9,784 nucleotides of DNA from an uncultured Lachnospiraceae bacterium. GTDB lineage: Bacteria; Bacillota; Clostridia; Lachnospirales; Lachnospiraceae. A model generated the notes under the pieces. The model saw only the letters and a program-made list of their open reading frames with translations. It was not told where the DNA came from and did not search any database. Positions 1 through 5,929 of the stretch are shown one piece after another. A program made the position numbers and the translations under genes. The first letter of the stretch is position 1; each line of letters starts with the position of its first letter. Where the stretch lies: contig CAJUAE010000116.1 of the NCBI GenBank assembly GCA_910583965.1, positions 1 through 9,784 on the forward strand, in the 5' to 3' direction.

Positions 1-221
1 CCTATCTCATGCCTTGTGAGCAGTGCGATCATCTCCGCAGAAAGCGGCGTCATCTCATTTAAGAGAAGTTTCCCGTCATGCTGCAATGATTTTAAATACA
101 GCTTGAGCAGGATATTCACATATAAAACACCGTCTTTCGAGCCTTCCAGCACCACAATCTCACGCTGATCAAAAAAATCCTCTTTGAGCTTGAGGAAATA
201 ATATTTCTTATTCTCTGCCAT
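1..221 (-). CDS. Phage replisome organizer N-terminal domain protein (partial, C-terminus outside window)
   Basis: Read on the minus strand from an ATG at 221, this encodes about 73 residues beginning MAENKKYYFLKLKEDFFDQ and running off the left edge. The start (KKYYFLKLKEDFF), followed by a stretch about growth in small steps of hydrophobic and basic residues (LYVNILLKLYLKSL, then LLLNEMTPLS and LLTRHE), matches what I know of the phage replisome organizer N-terminal domain. This is a winged-helix DNA-binding module of phage and mobile-element replication initiators. The role in starting element replication is inferred from the family. The start is supported by an AAAGGGG-type ribosome binding site a few bases upstream. 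The ATG lies inside the 3' end of the relaxase gene (14-bp overlap), suggesting translational coupling of mobilization and replication. The C-terminal half cannot be judged. Confidence 0.8.
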   Translation of the reverse strand, partial: MAENKKYYFLKLKEDFFDQREIVVLEGSKDGVLYVNILLKLYLKSLQHDGKLLLNEMTPLSAEMIALLTRHEI

Positions 222-1761
222 AGCTGCCCCTTTCCTTTTTTATGCTTTTTTCCTTCCCAAGATTGGGAAGTATTTCATTCTGTTTTGCTTTTGCCCTCTG
301 TACCATTGTCACCTTGTCCGCAATCTCCGCAAGTTCCCCAAGAATGGCATCATCTTTTGCTAAATCTTGTGTTATCTTTGCACTTTCCTCTTTCAGTCCG
401 TCAAGTTCCTTTTTCCACGTTTTCGGAAACAGCTTATCCGTACCACTTATATTTTTCAGTCCTGTCCGGTAGGAGAGCGCAGTTTCAATCTTGTCCGCAT
501 TTTTGTCATAATAAGACTGTTTCTGCCTGCCGGAAAGACTTTCATACTTTTTCAGGTACTCCGCATACGGTTTGTAGGCTTGGTAAATATCAACGATATT
601 GGACATTTTCTTCCGTTTTGCATTTAACTGGCGCTGGTTGTGAATGTTGTCACTCCGCCGCTTTTTCGTGTCCTCCACCATTTTCAATAAATCTTCAAGC
701 GTTTCAATTTTATGCGATTGCAGGAATGCCACCATAGCAGAAAAATCTTTTATATTTCCTGTTTTTGTGTCCATGCGCTGGTGGATATTGTTGTCCTGAA
801 TAAATGCGCTCCGGTTTTGCTGCCACTCCATCAGGATTGAAATAAGGGTGTCCGGTTTGCTTTCATGTGTCTGCGTTCCTTTTTCTTCGTCCCGTTCAAT
901 GGCTTTTTTCTCTTTTTCAAGAAAAGCAATCTTATCTGTCAGGCGTTCCACGTTCTCCATGCTGGATATGATAAGGGCATTGATTTTTTTGATTTCCCTG
1001 TTCATGTTCCCGACTTCGGTCTGAATGTCCCTGCGCTCCATTGCAGTCACTGCCGCACCCATATGGATCGTCGGCAAAAGGTCTATCCCCTGTCTTTCAA
1101 AAGAACGGTGTTCTGCTGTAATCTCATATCCATTCTTTTTATAAAAATCAGTTTCAATATCCGCCCACAATGCCCGCCATTTTTCCACGTTTCCCTTATC
1201 GTCCCAATCAGTTGCGTAGACTTTATGCGATTTATAATCGTTCCATTTCTTTGTCGGGATTTTCTGACCGTTTTTATCAAGCTCATATTCACGCCAGCAC
1301 TTCTTTTCTAAAAAAGTCCCGTCTTTTTGAAATGGGCGCATGGTAAGCATAAGGTGGCAGTGTGGGTTTGGGTTCTTATGGTCAGGACTGTGCAGGTTCA
1401 TATCGACCACCATTCCCTTATCCCTGAAAAATTCTGCAAGTGTCTTGGCAGCTTTCAGTCTTTCGTCCGCATCAAGTTCACAGGGCAGTGAAAATTCAAT
1501 TTCCCTTGAAAGCTGCGCCCTGCTCCCTTTTTCAAAATTTTCAACTGCGTTCCATAAAACGGAACGGTCAGTAAATTCTTCCGGCGCATATTCAGGCAGT
1601 AGGATTTCGGAATATATCACATGACCTTTCCTTGAAAAATCTTTTATCTCACCGTCATATTCGCAATATATCTTTGTCCCACTCCGGTATGCAGCGGAAG
1701 CCACAGCCGACTGCGGTTTTTCCCCGCCCCTGCTGATAATCTTTGCATTAAGGTGTATCAT
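208..1761 (-). CDS. MobA/MobL-family relaxase (MobQ type)
   Basis: A 517-residue protein with the hallmarks of MobA/MobL relaxases, which nick the element at oriT and stay covalently bound to the DNA 5' end during conjugative mobilization. Near the N-terminus the SAVASAAYRSG motif carries the probable catalytic tyrosine, Tyr25. The metal-binding histidine motif is at residues 121-137 (MNLHSPDHKNPNPHCHL), with His124, His134 and His136 as the likely ligands. The relaxase domain takes up roughly the first 230 residues. The rest is charged and helical with probable coiled coils (around 240-300 and 340-500) and no recognisable primase or helicase motif. The ATG follows the stop codon of the upstream DUF3847-like gene by one base with only a weak ribosome binding site of its own, so coupling is likely. 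The family call is firm; the oriT is not located. Confidence 0.93.
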   Translation of the reverse strand: MIHLNAKIISRGGEKPQSAVASAAYRSGTKIYCEYDGEIKDFSRKGHVIYSEILLPEYAPEEFTDRSVLWNAVENFEKGSRAQLSREIEFSLPCELDADERLKAAKTLAEFFRDKGMVVDMNLHSPDHKNPNPHCHLMLTMRPFQKDGTFLEKKCWREYELDKNGQKIPTKKWNDYKSHKVYATDWDDKGNVEKWRALWADIETDFYKKNGYEITAEHRSFERQGIDLLPTIHMGAAVTAMERRDIQTEVGNMNREIKKINALIISSMENVERLTDKIAFLEKEKKAIERDEEKGTQTHESKPDTLISILMEWQQNRSAFIQDNNIHQRMDTKTGNIKDFSAMVAFLQSHKIETLEDLLKMVEDTKKRRSDNIHNQRQLNAKRKKMSNIVDIYQAYKPYAEYLKKYESLSGRQKQSYYDKNADKIETALSYRTGLKNISGTDKLFPKTWKKELDGLKEESAKITQDLAKDDAILGELAEIADKVTMVQRAKAKQNEILPNLGKEKSIKKERGSYGRE

Positions 1762-1762
1762 T

Positions 1763-2098
1763 TCATTCCGTCGAGGATTGTGGTTTTACTTTTTCTGTCA
1801 AAATATTCTGCATCGTCCGGCGGAAATACAAATCAGAAAAGAGAGTATTCAGAATATCTTTTACTGCATCATCATTCAGAGTGGCAAGCTGTTCTTTGGA
1901 AACATTCAGCTTCTCTCTGATAAGGTATTCAAAATGACTTCCCCATACAATGTTGCGGTGTCTGCGTTCCTTTTCTGTCATGCCCTTTATCTGATTACGA
2001 AGTTTTGCTTCCCTGTGTTTTGCAATGGCAAGTTCGGCTTTTGTTTTCTTTAATTCTGCATCAATCACATCTCCGCTTCTTAATTTATTTTCACTCAT
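1763..2098 (-). CDS. Small DUF3847-like accessory protein upstream of the relaxase
   Basis: A 111-residue protein starting MSENKLRSGDVIDAELKK. An open frame extends further upstream, but this ATG is preceded by a GGAG ribosome binding site 8 bases away, while the upstream extension (MSLFLCPLS...) has none and looks non-coding. Residues 10-50 form a charged, heptad-like helix (AELKKTKAELAIAKHREAKLRNQ) followed by KGMTEKERRHRN. I recognise this pattern from the DUF3847 family, small proteins that sit next to MobA/MobL relaxases in clostridial mobile elements. A relaxosome accessory role, like MobC, is inferred from position only. It ends one base before the relaxase start. It is probably transcribed with the relaxase and replisome organizer, since a terminator candidate lies upstream at 2155-2185. 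Confidence 0.7.
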   Translation of the reverse strand: MSENKLRSGDVIDAELKKTKAELAIAKHREAKLRNQIKGMTEKERRHRNIVWGSHFEYLIREKLNVSKEQLATLNDDAVKDILNTLFSDLYFRRTMQNILTEKVKPQSSTE

Positions 2099-2154
2099 TT
2101 TCTCACTCCTCTCTGCCCTTAACGCTGTTAATAATGATATGGATAACGGACATA

Positions 2155-2185
2155 GGAAAAGGGACACTCATATACCGAATGTCCC
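2155..2185 (-). terminator. Probable intrinsic terminator after the sigma/HTH pair
   Basis: On the minus strand, GGGACATTC (2185-2177) pairs with GAGTGTCCC (2169-2161) in a 9-bp stem with one G-U pair and a 7-base loop, followed by TTTTCC. It sits 25 bases beyond the stop of the HTH gene and before the DUF3847-like gene. The T-run is only four bases, so termination may be partial, and readthrough into the mob genes is possible. Confidence 0.6.
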
Positions 2186-2209
2186 CCGCCTGCGTTTCAC
2201 CACGCCCGA

Positions 2210-2431
2210 TTATTTTTCACTGTAATGCATATCAAACTGCCATGTAATAAACATAAGCCTTTGTACGAGTCTTTCAAAGAGTTCCTTGTCAAATCTGCCG
2301 TCATCAATGCTAAGTCTTGTCATGTATGGCTTAAACAGCCTTATCACTTCCTGCATAGCATTGTAATCGCCCGACACTGCTTTTTCCAATGTTTCAAAGG
2401 TAATGCCCCTGCCGCTGTATTTATTTTCCAT
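2210..2431 (-). CDS. Tn916 Orf8-like helix-turn-helix protein
   Basis: A 73-residue protein, MENKYSGRGITFETLEKAVSG..., with the pattern ITFETLxKAVxGDxxAMxEVIxxFxPYM seen in the small helix-turn-helix proteins of conjugative transposons (Tn916 Orf8; Pfam HTH_16). These pair with an Orf7-like sigma factor and take part in control of transfer genes. The start codon lies within the last codons of the sigma-like gene (11-bp overlap), with GGAGG 9 bases upstream, so the two are translationally coupled. The C-terminal half (DGRFDKELFERLVQRLMFITWQF) is the conserved end of the family. A terminator candidate follows. The DNA target is not known from sequence. Confidence 0.8.
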   Translation of the reverse strand: MENKYSGRGITFETLEKAVSGDYNAMQEVIRLFKPYMTRLSIDDGRFDKELFERLVQRLMFITWQFDMHYSEK

Positions 2432-2840
2432 AATGCATTTCCTCCATCAGCAGTCGCAGTTTTTTTATGGCATTGTTCCTCTGGTCACAAATGGTACTTC
2501 TCCCTATGCCATAGATTTCGCCAATCTCCCTGTCACTCAGACCAGCAAAATAATACAGTAACACAATCTGTATTTTTTTGTCCGGCAGTTTCCTTAACGC
2601 CTGTGCCAAATCACCATCAATTATGCCGATTTCATATCCCATGACTGAAAAATAATCCGCATGGTATGTATCAAATATTTTTTCAAGCATACCTGACTGT
2701 TTAAGTGAGAGCGTTTCAATATGTGTTTCACGCTCTGCCATGTGTTTCCGTTCGTTGTAATAGTTCTTTTTTTCATACATCAAAGCTGTCCGGCAGAATA
2801 GTACAAACTGCCGCACTGTCTTATCTTCCTTATCTGTCAT
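2421..2840 (-). CDS. Tn916 Orf7-like sigma-70 family factor
   Basis: A 139-residue protein starting MTDKEDKTVRQFVLF. A longer frame begins upstream, but this ATG has a GGAGG ribosome binding site 8 bases before it and gives the usual family length of about 140. Residues 80-130 (ALRKLPDKKIQIVLLYYF, then LSDREIGEIYGIGRSTICDQR) are a typical sigma region 4, with a helix-turn-helix at about 101-124 that would contact a -35 element. A well-formed region 2 is not evident, as in Tn916 Orf7, the ICE regulator it most resembles. The downstream HTH gene overlaps it, as orf7/orf8 do in Tn916. It lies just downstream of the terminator that closes the cargo operon, so it should have its own promoter in the short gap at 2841-2921. 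I see only a poor candidate there (CTGACT, 17 bp, TATTTT). Confidence 0.85.
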   Translation of the reverse strand: MTDKEDKTVRQFVLFCRTALMYEKKNYYNERKHMAERETHIETLSLKQSGMLEKIFDTYHADYFSVMGYEIGIIDGDLAQALRKLPDKKIQIVLLYYFAGLSDREIGEIYGIGRSTICDQRNNAIKKLRLLMEEMHYGK

Positions 2841-2921
2841 TATCCTATCCTCCATTTCTAAAATAAACTGCATCTGAAACGAAGTCAGGACTGGCGGAGA
2901 GCGACAGTGTATCATTAAATG

Positions 2922-2960
2922 CAAAAAAGCGTTCATTGGTTTTCTTCCAACAAACGCTTT
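2922..2960 (-). terminator. Strong intrinsic terminator closing the five-gene cargo operon
   Basis: On the minus strand, AAAGCGTTTGTTGG (2960-2947) and CCAATGAACGCTTT (2939-2926) form an uninterrupted 14-bp stem (two G-U pairs) around a 7-base loop, followed immediately by a run of six T. It lies about 120 bases after the stop of gene C and about 80 bases before the sigma-like gene. It therefore separates the cargo transcript from the sigma/HTH pair. On the plus strand there is no T-run after the stem, so it should act only on minus-strand transcription. Confidence 0.88.
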
Positions 2961-2991
2961 CCCGCCTTAATTTTAAATTCATTTTATTGTT

Positions 2992-3059
2992 ACACCATTT
3001 ACAATAAATTTGCGTATATTCTCTCCATCGACTAAGCGGAGAAACACTGTTCACAATAA
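2992..3059 (-). repeat. Two diverged 16-bp direct repeats downstream of gene C
   Basis: On the minus strand, TTATTGTGAACAGTGT (3059-3044) and TTATTGTAAATGGTGT (3007-2992) match at 13 of 16 positions. All three differences are transitions, and the copies are 52 bp apart. The second copy is also part of an inverted repeat, TTATTGT...ACAATAA with a 10-base interior. Both lie between the stop of gene C and the terminator. A protein-binding or recombination role is speculation; chance in AT-rich DNA is possible. Confidence 0.4.
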
Positions 3060-3080
3060 TTTCCATTACTCTATTTTTCA

Positions 3081-3686
3081 CTATGCTTTGACATAAAAAC
3101 TGCTTTGCAAATTTTCTTCATTTACGGATTCCCCTCCTACTATCGGAAGTCCTCTTTTTGCATTTCCCCATGCTTCATTATAAATCATGCACATTTCTGT
3201 TTGCCTCGCTGTCTCTGCATTCGTGGTATACATTGTCCATCCATTGTTGGAATAAGTTGCTACCATCTCCCCATTCTTATCATAAAATTCTATGTACTCA
3301 CTATTGCCCGATGGCAGTTTCTGATACTTTACTTTCCCTTCAAGCAGAGTTGCGACAAAATCTATCGGCTTTAACACATTCTGTCTATTTCTTGAAACAG
3401 CTTTTAATCCAGAAGTAATGATTCCCCTTCTATCCGGGGATACTTCTGATGTATAATTTTTCATCAATTTGTTAAAGCCATCTGATTTATTTTGAAATGT
3501 ACCCTTTTCAAAATCTTTATAAGCCTGCTCTACAATCTGCTTTCTGTATTCTTCATCACTAATACCACTTTTCTTTTTGGAAAACACATACTTATCGTTA
3601 AAATCGGGCAGATGGACACCGCCTATGCTTCCTGTTCCTGAAAAAATCTTTTGTTGTAATGAACCATTGGACAAATTAACCTGCAT
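3081..3686 (-). CDS. Unrecognised cargo protein C (201 aa)
   Basis: I do not recognise this 201-residue protein. It has no signal peptide or membrane segment. The N-terminus is Gly/Ser-rich and contains VHLPDF (residues 24-29), resembling IHLPNF at residues 10-15 of the upstream neighbour A2. Residues 40-80 are charged and helical (SDEEYRKQIVEQAYKDFEKG). Residues 105-155 look like a beta-rich segment with YIEFYDKNGEMVATYSNNGW, and residues 156-180 are a helix containing ETARQTEMCMIYNEAW. The start overlaps the A2 stop in TAATG, with a GGAG-type ribosome binding site in the A2 end, so it is coupled to A2. It is the last gene before a strong terminator. It is neither an A nor a B paralog in obvious alignment, though the shared HLP(N/D)F stretch hints at a common targeting or interaction element. 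Confidence 0.8.
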   Translation of the reverse strand: MQVNLSNGSLQQKIFSGTGSIGGVHLPDFNDKYVFSKKKSGISDEEYRKQIVEQAYKDFEKGTFQNKSDGFNKLMKNYTSEVSPDRRGIITSGLKAVSRNRQNVLKPIDFVATLLEGKVKYQKLPSGNSEYIEFYDKNGEMVATYSNNGWTMYTTNAETARQTEMCMIYNEAWGNAKRGLPIVGGESVNEENLQSSFYVKA

Positions 3687-4366
3687 TATTCCACCCTCTC
3701 CTGTAAATTTCCTAATTTATTCAGCATTTCATACATCCGGCTACTACCGAACATATAATTTTGCAAAACAAGAAACTTACCTGTCTGTTTGCTTTCTTGA
3801 TATAACTTGATATAGGCATCCTTCGCCTGATAAAAGCTGTCCTCCAATTCTTCAATCTCTTTTGTTGGCACTTCAGGAATATTCCCCTGAAAGACCTGTC
3901 CCCGGGCTGCTATTCTGGCACAGGATTTCTGCCATGCCACTTCCTGCTCATATTGCATATCCAGCCACTCAATTTCTTCTTCTTTCGTCCATGGTGTACC
4001 ACCTGCTGACTTATAATACTGCTCATTTCCATTTTTATAACGTTCCTCAATTTCAGAATAAAGCCTTGCATAACTCAATCCGCAGGCATTTACAACATCA
4101 GTATAGTCATACTGCCCTTTTTCTTCCCTAATTTCTTTTAGTATTCCGGCTCTCATATCGCTGAACGATGTAACCGAATGCACAACTGTATGCTTAATTT
4201 TATCCATTAAATTTTCCCTGTTTTTCGATAATTGAGAAACCTCTAAAGTATCCTTATGAAACACTTTCTGGTCTTCATTTTGGCTTTCCTGTTTTCCCAA
4301 ATATTCCCTATCAAACTTGAAAAAATTCGGCAAATGAATAGGATTGCTTAAAAATGTAATTGACAT
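3686..4366 (-). CDS. Unrecognised cargo protein A2 (226 aa), paralog of A1
   Basis: A 226-residue soluble protein of unknown function, without signal peptide or membrane segments. Residues 89-159 align with residues 101-172 of A1: DVVNACGLSYARLYSEIEER, then YKNG, then TKEEEIEWLD, against DVMKSIMDTYETRYNEIVKE, ENG and TLDEDLAGLD. An earlier stretch, DTLEVSQLSKNRENL (39-53), matches ENLSISDEGRNMLREM in A1. Its N-terminus lacks the MAISGVG start of A1 and B2 and instead has IHLPNFFKF, resembling VHLPDFNDK in C. An AGGAGA site 7 bases before the ATG supports this start. It begins 28 bp after the B2 stop and ends overlapping the C start. It is mostly helical by composition, with many Glu/Lys/Tyr residues. 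It belongs to the cargo operon; any activity is unknown. Confidence 0.82.
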   Translation of the reverse strand: MSITFLSNPIHLPNFFKFDREYLGKQESQNEDQKVFHKDTLEVSQLSKNRENLMDKIKHTVVHSVTSFSDMRAGILKEIREEKGQYDYTDVVNACGLSYARLYSEIEERYKNGNEQYYKSAGGTPWTKEEEIEWLDMQYEQEVAWQKSCARIAARGQVFQGNIPEVPTKEIEELEDSFYQAKDAYIKLYQESKQTGKFLVLQNYMFGSSRMYEMLNKLGNLQERVE

Positions 4367-4394
4367 ATTTCTTTCTCCTACTTACTTAAAATCA

Positions 4395-5057
4395 CTATCC
4401 AAGCGAAAAAGTATTATCTGTAACTGCTTCCGTTATAACATTTGCTTCGTAAGCATCAGACGCTTTCGACAACAGCCTCTCATTGTTCCATGACTGTAAT
4501 AATCGACTTCTTTCTTGTTCCTGCTTTGCAATCTTTTCATTCAACATTTCCTGCTGCTGCTTTTTAACCTGTGCCCGTTTTTCCAGATATTCTTCCAAAA
4601 GCTCTTTTTGACTATCTTTCTTATTACTTGTCTTTTTATAAAAACTGTTTTGTGAACGAGCATAAAATTCCGATTGATTATTAACACCAGACCATGAATC
4701 GCCCCTATAATCTTTAGCAGTAGCTCCTACAGTGAGCACCATAGAAGCTTCCAACGGTGCAAAAGACGAAGTTAAGTCACGTTTAAGTGCTAATAATATC
4801 TTTTCCCTGTACTCCGGATCATCTTTCATATTCTTAAATGCTTCCTCTGATATGTTGATAGCCACATTGGTTATAGTTTTATTTCTAGGTATCTTATCAA
4901 TTTCAGCATAAAATTCCTTTTTGAAAATCGCCATTTCTTCCGCTTCTGATAATTCCTTTGTACTGCCTGTTTCTCCCGTGCTGTTTACGTTCTTTGTACT
5001 TTTCGTTGTTGCAACATTGTTCTGATAATAACTCTGTCCTACTCCACTAATAGCCAT
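4395..5057 (-). CDS. Unrecognised cargo protein B2 (220 aa), paralog of B1
   Basis: A 220-residue protein with three parts. The N-terminus is low-complexity Ser/Thr/Asn-rich and begins MAISGVGQSYYQNN. A core at 43-125 contains NVAINISEEAFKNMKDDPEY. A charged coiled coil follows at about 148-190 (ELLEEYLEKRAQVKKQQQEM). The core aligns with B1: FKNMKDDPEYREKILLALKR against LKKMASDPDFAKKIENDIAG, followed in both by a predicted strand ending in SxSG-like residues. The MAISGVG start is shared with A1 down to the DNA level. I think this is a DUF6033-like family found in gut Clostridia, but that is from memory and unverified. There is no classical signal peptide. An AAGGAGG site 8 bases upstream fixes the start. 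Function unknown. Confidence 0.82.
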   Translation of the reverse strand: MAISGVGQSYYQNNVATTKSTKNVNSTGETGSTKELSEAEEMAIFKKEFYAEIDKIPRNKTITNVAINISEEAFKNMKDDPEYREKILLALKRDLTSSFAPLEASMVLTVGATAKDYRGDSWSGVNNQSEFYARSQNSFYKKTSNKKDSQKELLEEYLEKRAQVKKQQQEMLNEKIAKQEQERSRLLQSWNNERLLSKASDAYEANVITEAVTDNTFSLG

Positions 5058-5070
5058 TTTTTAATCCTCC
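5038..5070 (-). repeat. 33-bp repeat over the ribosome binding site and start of B2
   Basis: This segment covers the GGAGG site, the spacer, the ATG and the first codons of B2. It matches 5791-5823 over A1 at 30 of 33 positions. The identity ends just past the MAISGVG codons, although A1 and B2 belong to different paralog families. Confidence 0.85.
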
Positions 5071-5078
5071 TTATGTTA

Positions 5079-5810
5079 TCAGCACTTTTTCATAATATCC
5101 GATAGTATGCTTGTTGCTGTTCCTTGTTTGTAATTTATACTTTCAAAGGCTGCCAAAAACTTCTCTTTAGCCTGCTCCATTATTGATACTGCTGTTTTCT
5201 GATATTGTGTATCAAACATTTGAGCCTTATCTTGTGTTTTTACTTCATTTTGAGGGCTATTTCTACGGAAATACCATGAACTGTCCGGGTTTTCAAATGC
5301 TTTATTTGTTTGTTGACAGGTAATATATCCTTCTAAATTTGCCAACCTCATCTTAAAGGCTTCGTCCAATCCTGCTAAATCTTCATCAAGTGTCAATGAA
5401 CTTTTCCCCGTAAGTTCGTAGGAAACTTCACGCTTTCCATTTTCATGTTCTTTTACGATTTCATTATAACGGGTTTCGTATGTATCCATTATAGATTTCA
5501 TCACATCTTCAACATTATAATTCCTGTCTTTTAATGTTAAGCTGCTAATATCCCGCATTGCTGTATAGTGCTCCCATGCAACCTCATTTGTATTTTGTAT
5601 TGTCAGTTCCCTGACATTGGTATAATCCGAATCGGGTTCAAATTTGCTTGCCATTTCCCGCAGCATATTTCTTCCTTCATCAGAAATAGAAAGATTTTCC
5701 GACTGCTTCACCGTCTTTGAGATTGCTTCCCTAACAGTTGCTTTTCCCCGTATATAATTTGTAGTCGTTCCCAAATAATCATAATTATGTCCGACTCCAC
5801 TAATAGCCAT
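5079..5810 (-). CDS. Unrecognised cargo protein A1 (243 aa), paralog of A2
   Basis: A 243-residue soluble, mainly helical protein beginning MAISGVGHNYDYLG. The stretch ENLSISDEGRNMLREM (38-53) and the block at 101-172 (EDVMKSIMDTYETRYNEI, ENGKREVSYELTG, SLTLDEDLAGLDEAF) align with A2 at modest identity. The C-terminal part (180-243) has no clear counterpart in A2 and ends KKC. The start is supported by GGAGG 8 bases upstream. The upstream spacer to B1 is unusually long for this operon (about 120 bp) and GC-rich. B2 follows 21 bases after its stop. No catalytic motif, signal peptide or membrane segment is visible. The N-terminal MAISGVG shared with B2 suggests a common short targeting or assembly tag, which is inference. 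Confidence 0.82.
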   Translation of the reverse strand: MAISGVGHNYDYLGTTTNYIRGKATVREAISKTVKQSENLSISDEGRNMLREMASKFEPDSDYTNVRELTIQNTNEVAWEHYTAMRDISSLTLKDRNYNVEDVMKSIMDTYETRYNEIVKEHENGKREVSYELTGKSSLTLDEDLAGLDEAFKMRLANLEGYITCQQTNKAFENPDSSWYFRRNSPQNEVKTQDKAQMFDTQYQKTAVSIMEQAKEKFLAAFESINYKQGTATSILSDIMKKC

Positions 5811-5823
5811 TTCCTAATCCTCC
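5791..5823 (-). repeat. 33-bp repeat over the ribosome binding site and start of A1
   Basis: Partner of the repeat at 5038-5070 (30 of 33 bases identical). It spans GGAGGATTAGGAAATGGC and the following codons for AISGVG. Because it includes untranslated bases as well as codons, descent from a common copy or recombination is a better explanation than protein-level selection alone. Confidence 0.85.
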
Positions 5824-5833
5824 ATTGTCATCA

Positions 5834-5911
5834 ATTTTTTATATTGCCGCCCTGCCCCCTTGCAATAAGTCCGGGCAGTCCGCAGAAGCAAAGGTTTATG
5901 CGCCCTTGCGG
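5834..5911 (-). other. GC-rich, inverted-repeat-containing spacer between B1 and A1
   Basis: This stretch has no credible ORF and is much richer in G and C than the genes around it. On the minus strand it contains CCGCA (5911-5907) pairing with TGCGG (5884-5880), then CTGCCC (5878-5873) pairing with GGGCAG (5857-5852), and TATTGC/GCAATA arms, ending in an A-run. It could be a structured RNA, an mRNA-processing site or a small dispersed repeat inserted in the operon. It is not a standard terminator in either direction. None of these roles is proven. Confidence 0.45.
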
Positions 5912-5929
5912 AATATGAACAATTTCTCC

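Noticed and set aside
2099..2167. N-terminal extension of the DUF3847-like gene
   Set aside because: The internal ATG at 2098 has a good GGAG site; the extension has none and overlaps the terminator region.
2845..3081. Minus-strand open frame of 78 codons between gene C and the sigma-like gene
   Set aside because: It runs straight through a strong intrinsic terminator, has no clear ribosome binding site and its sequence resembles no family; the span is better explained as terminator and intergenic DNA.
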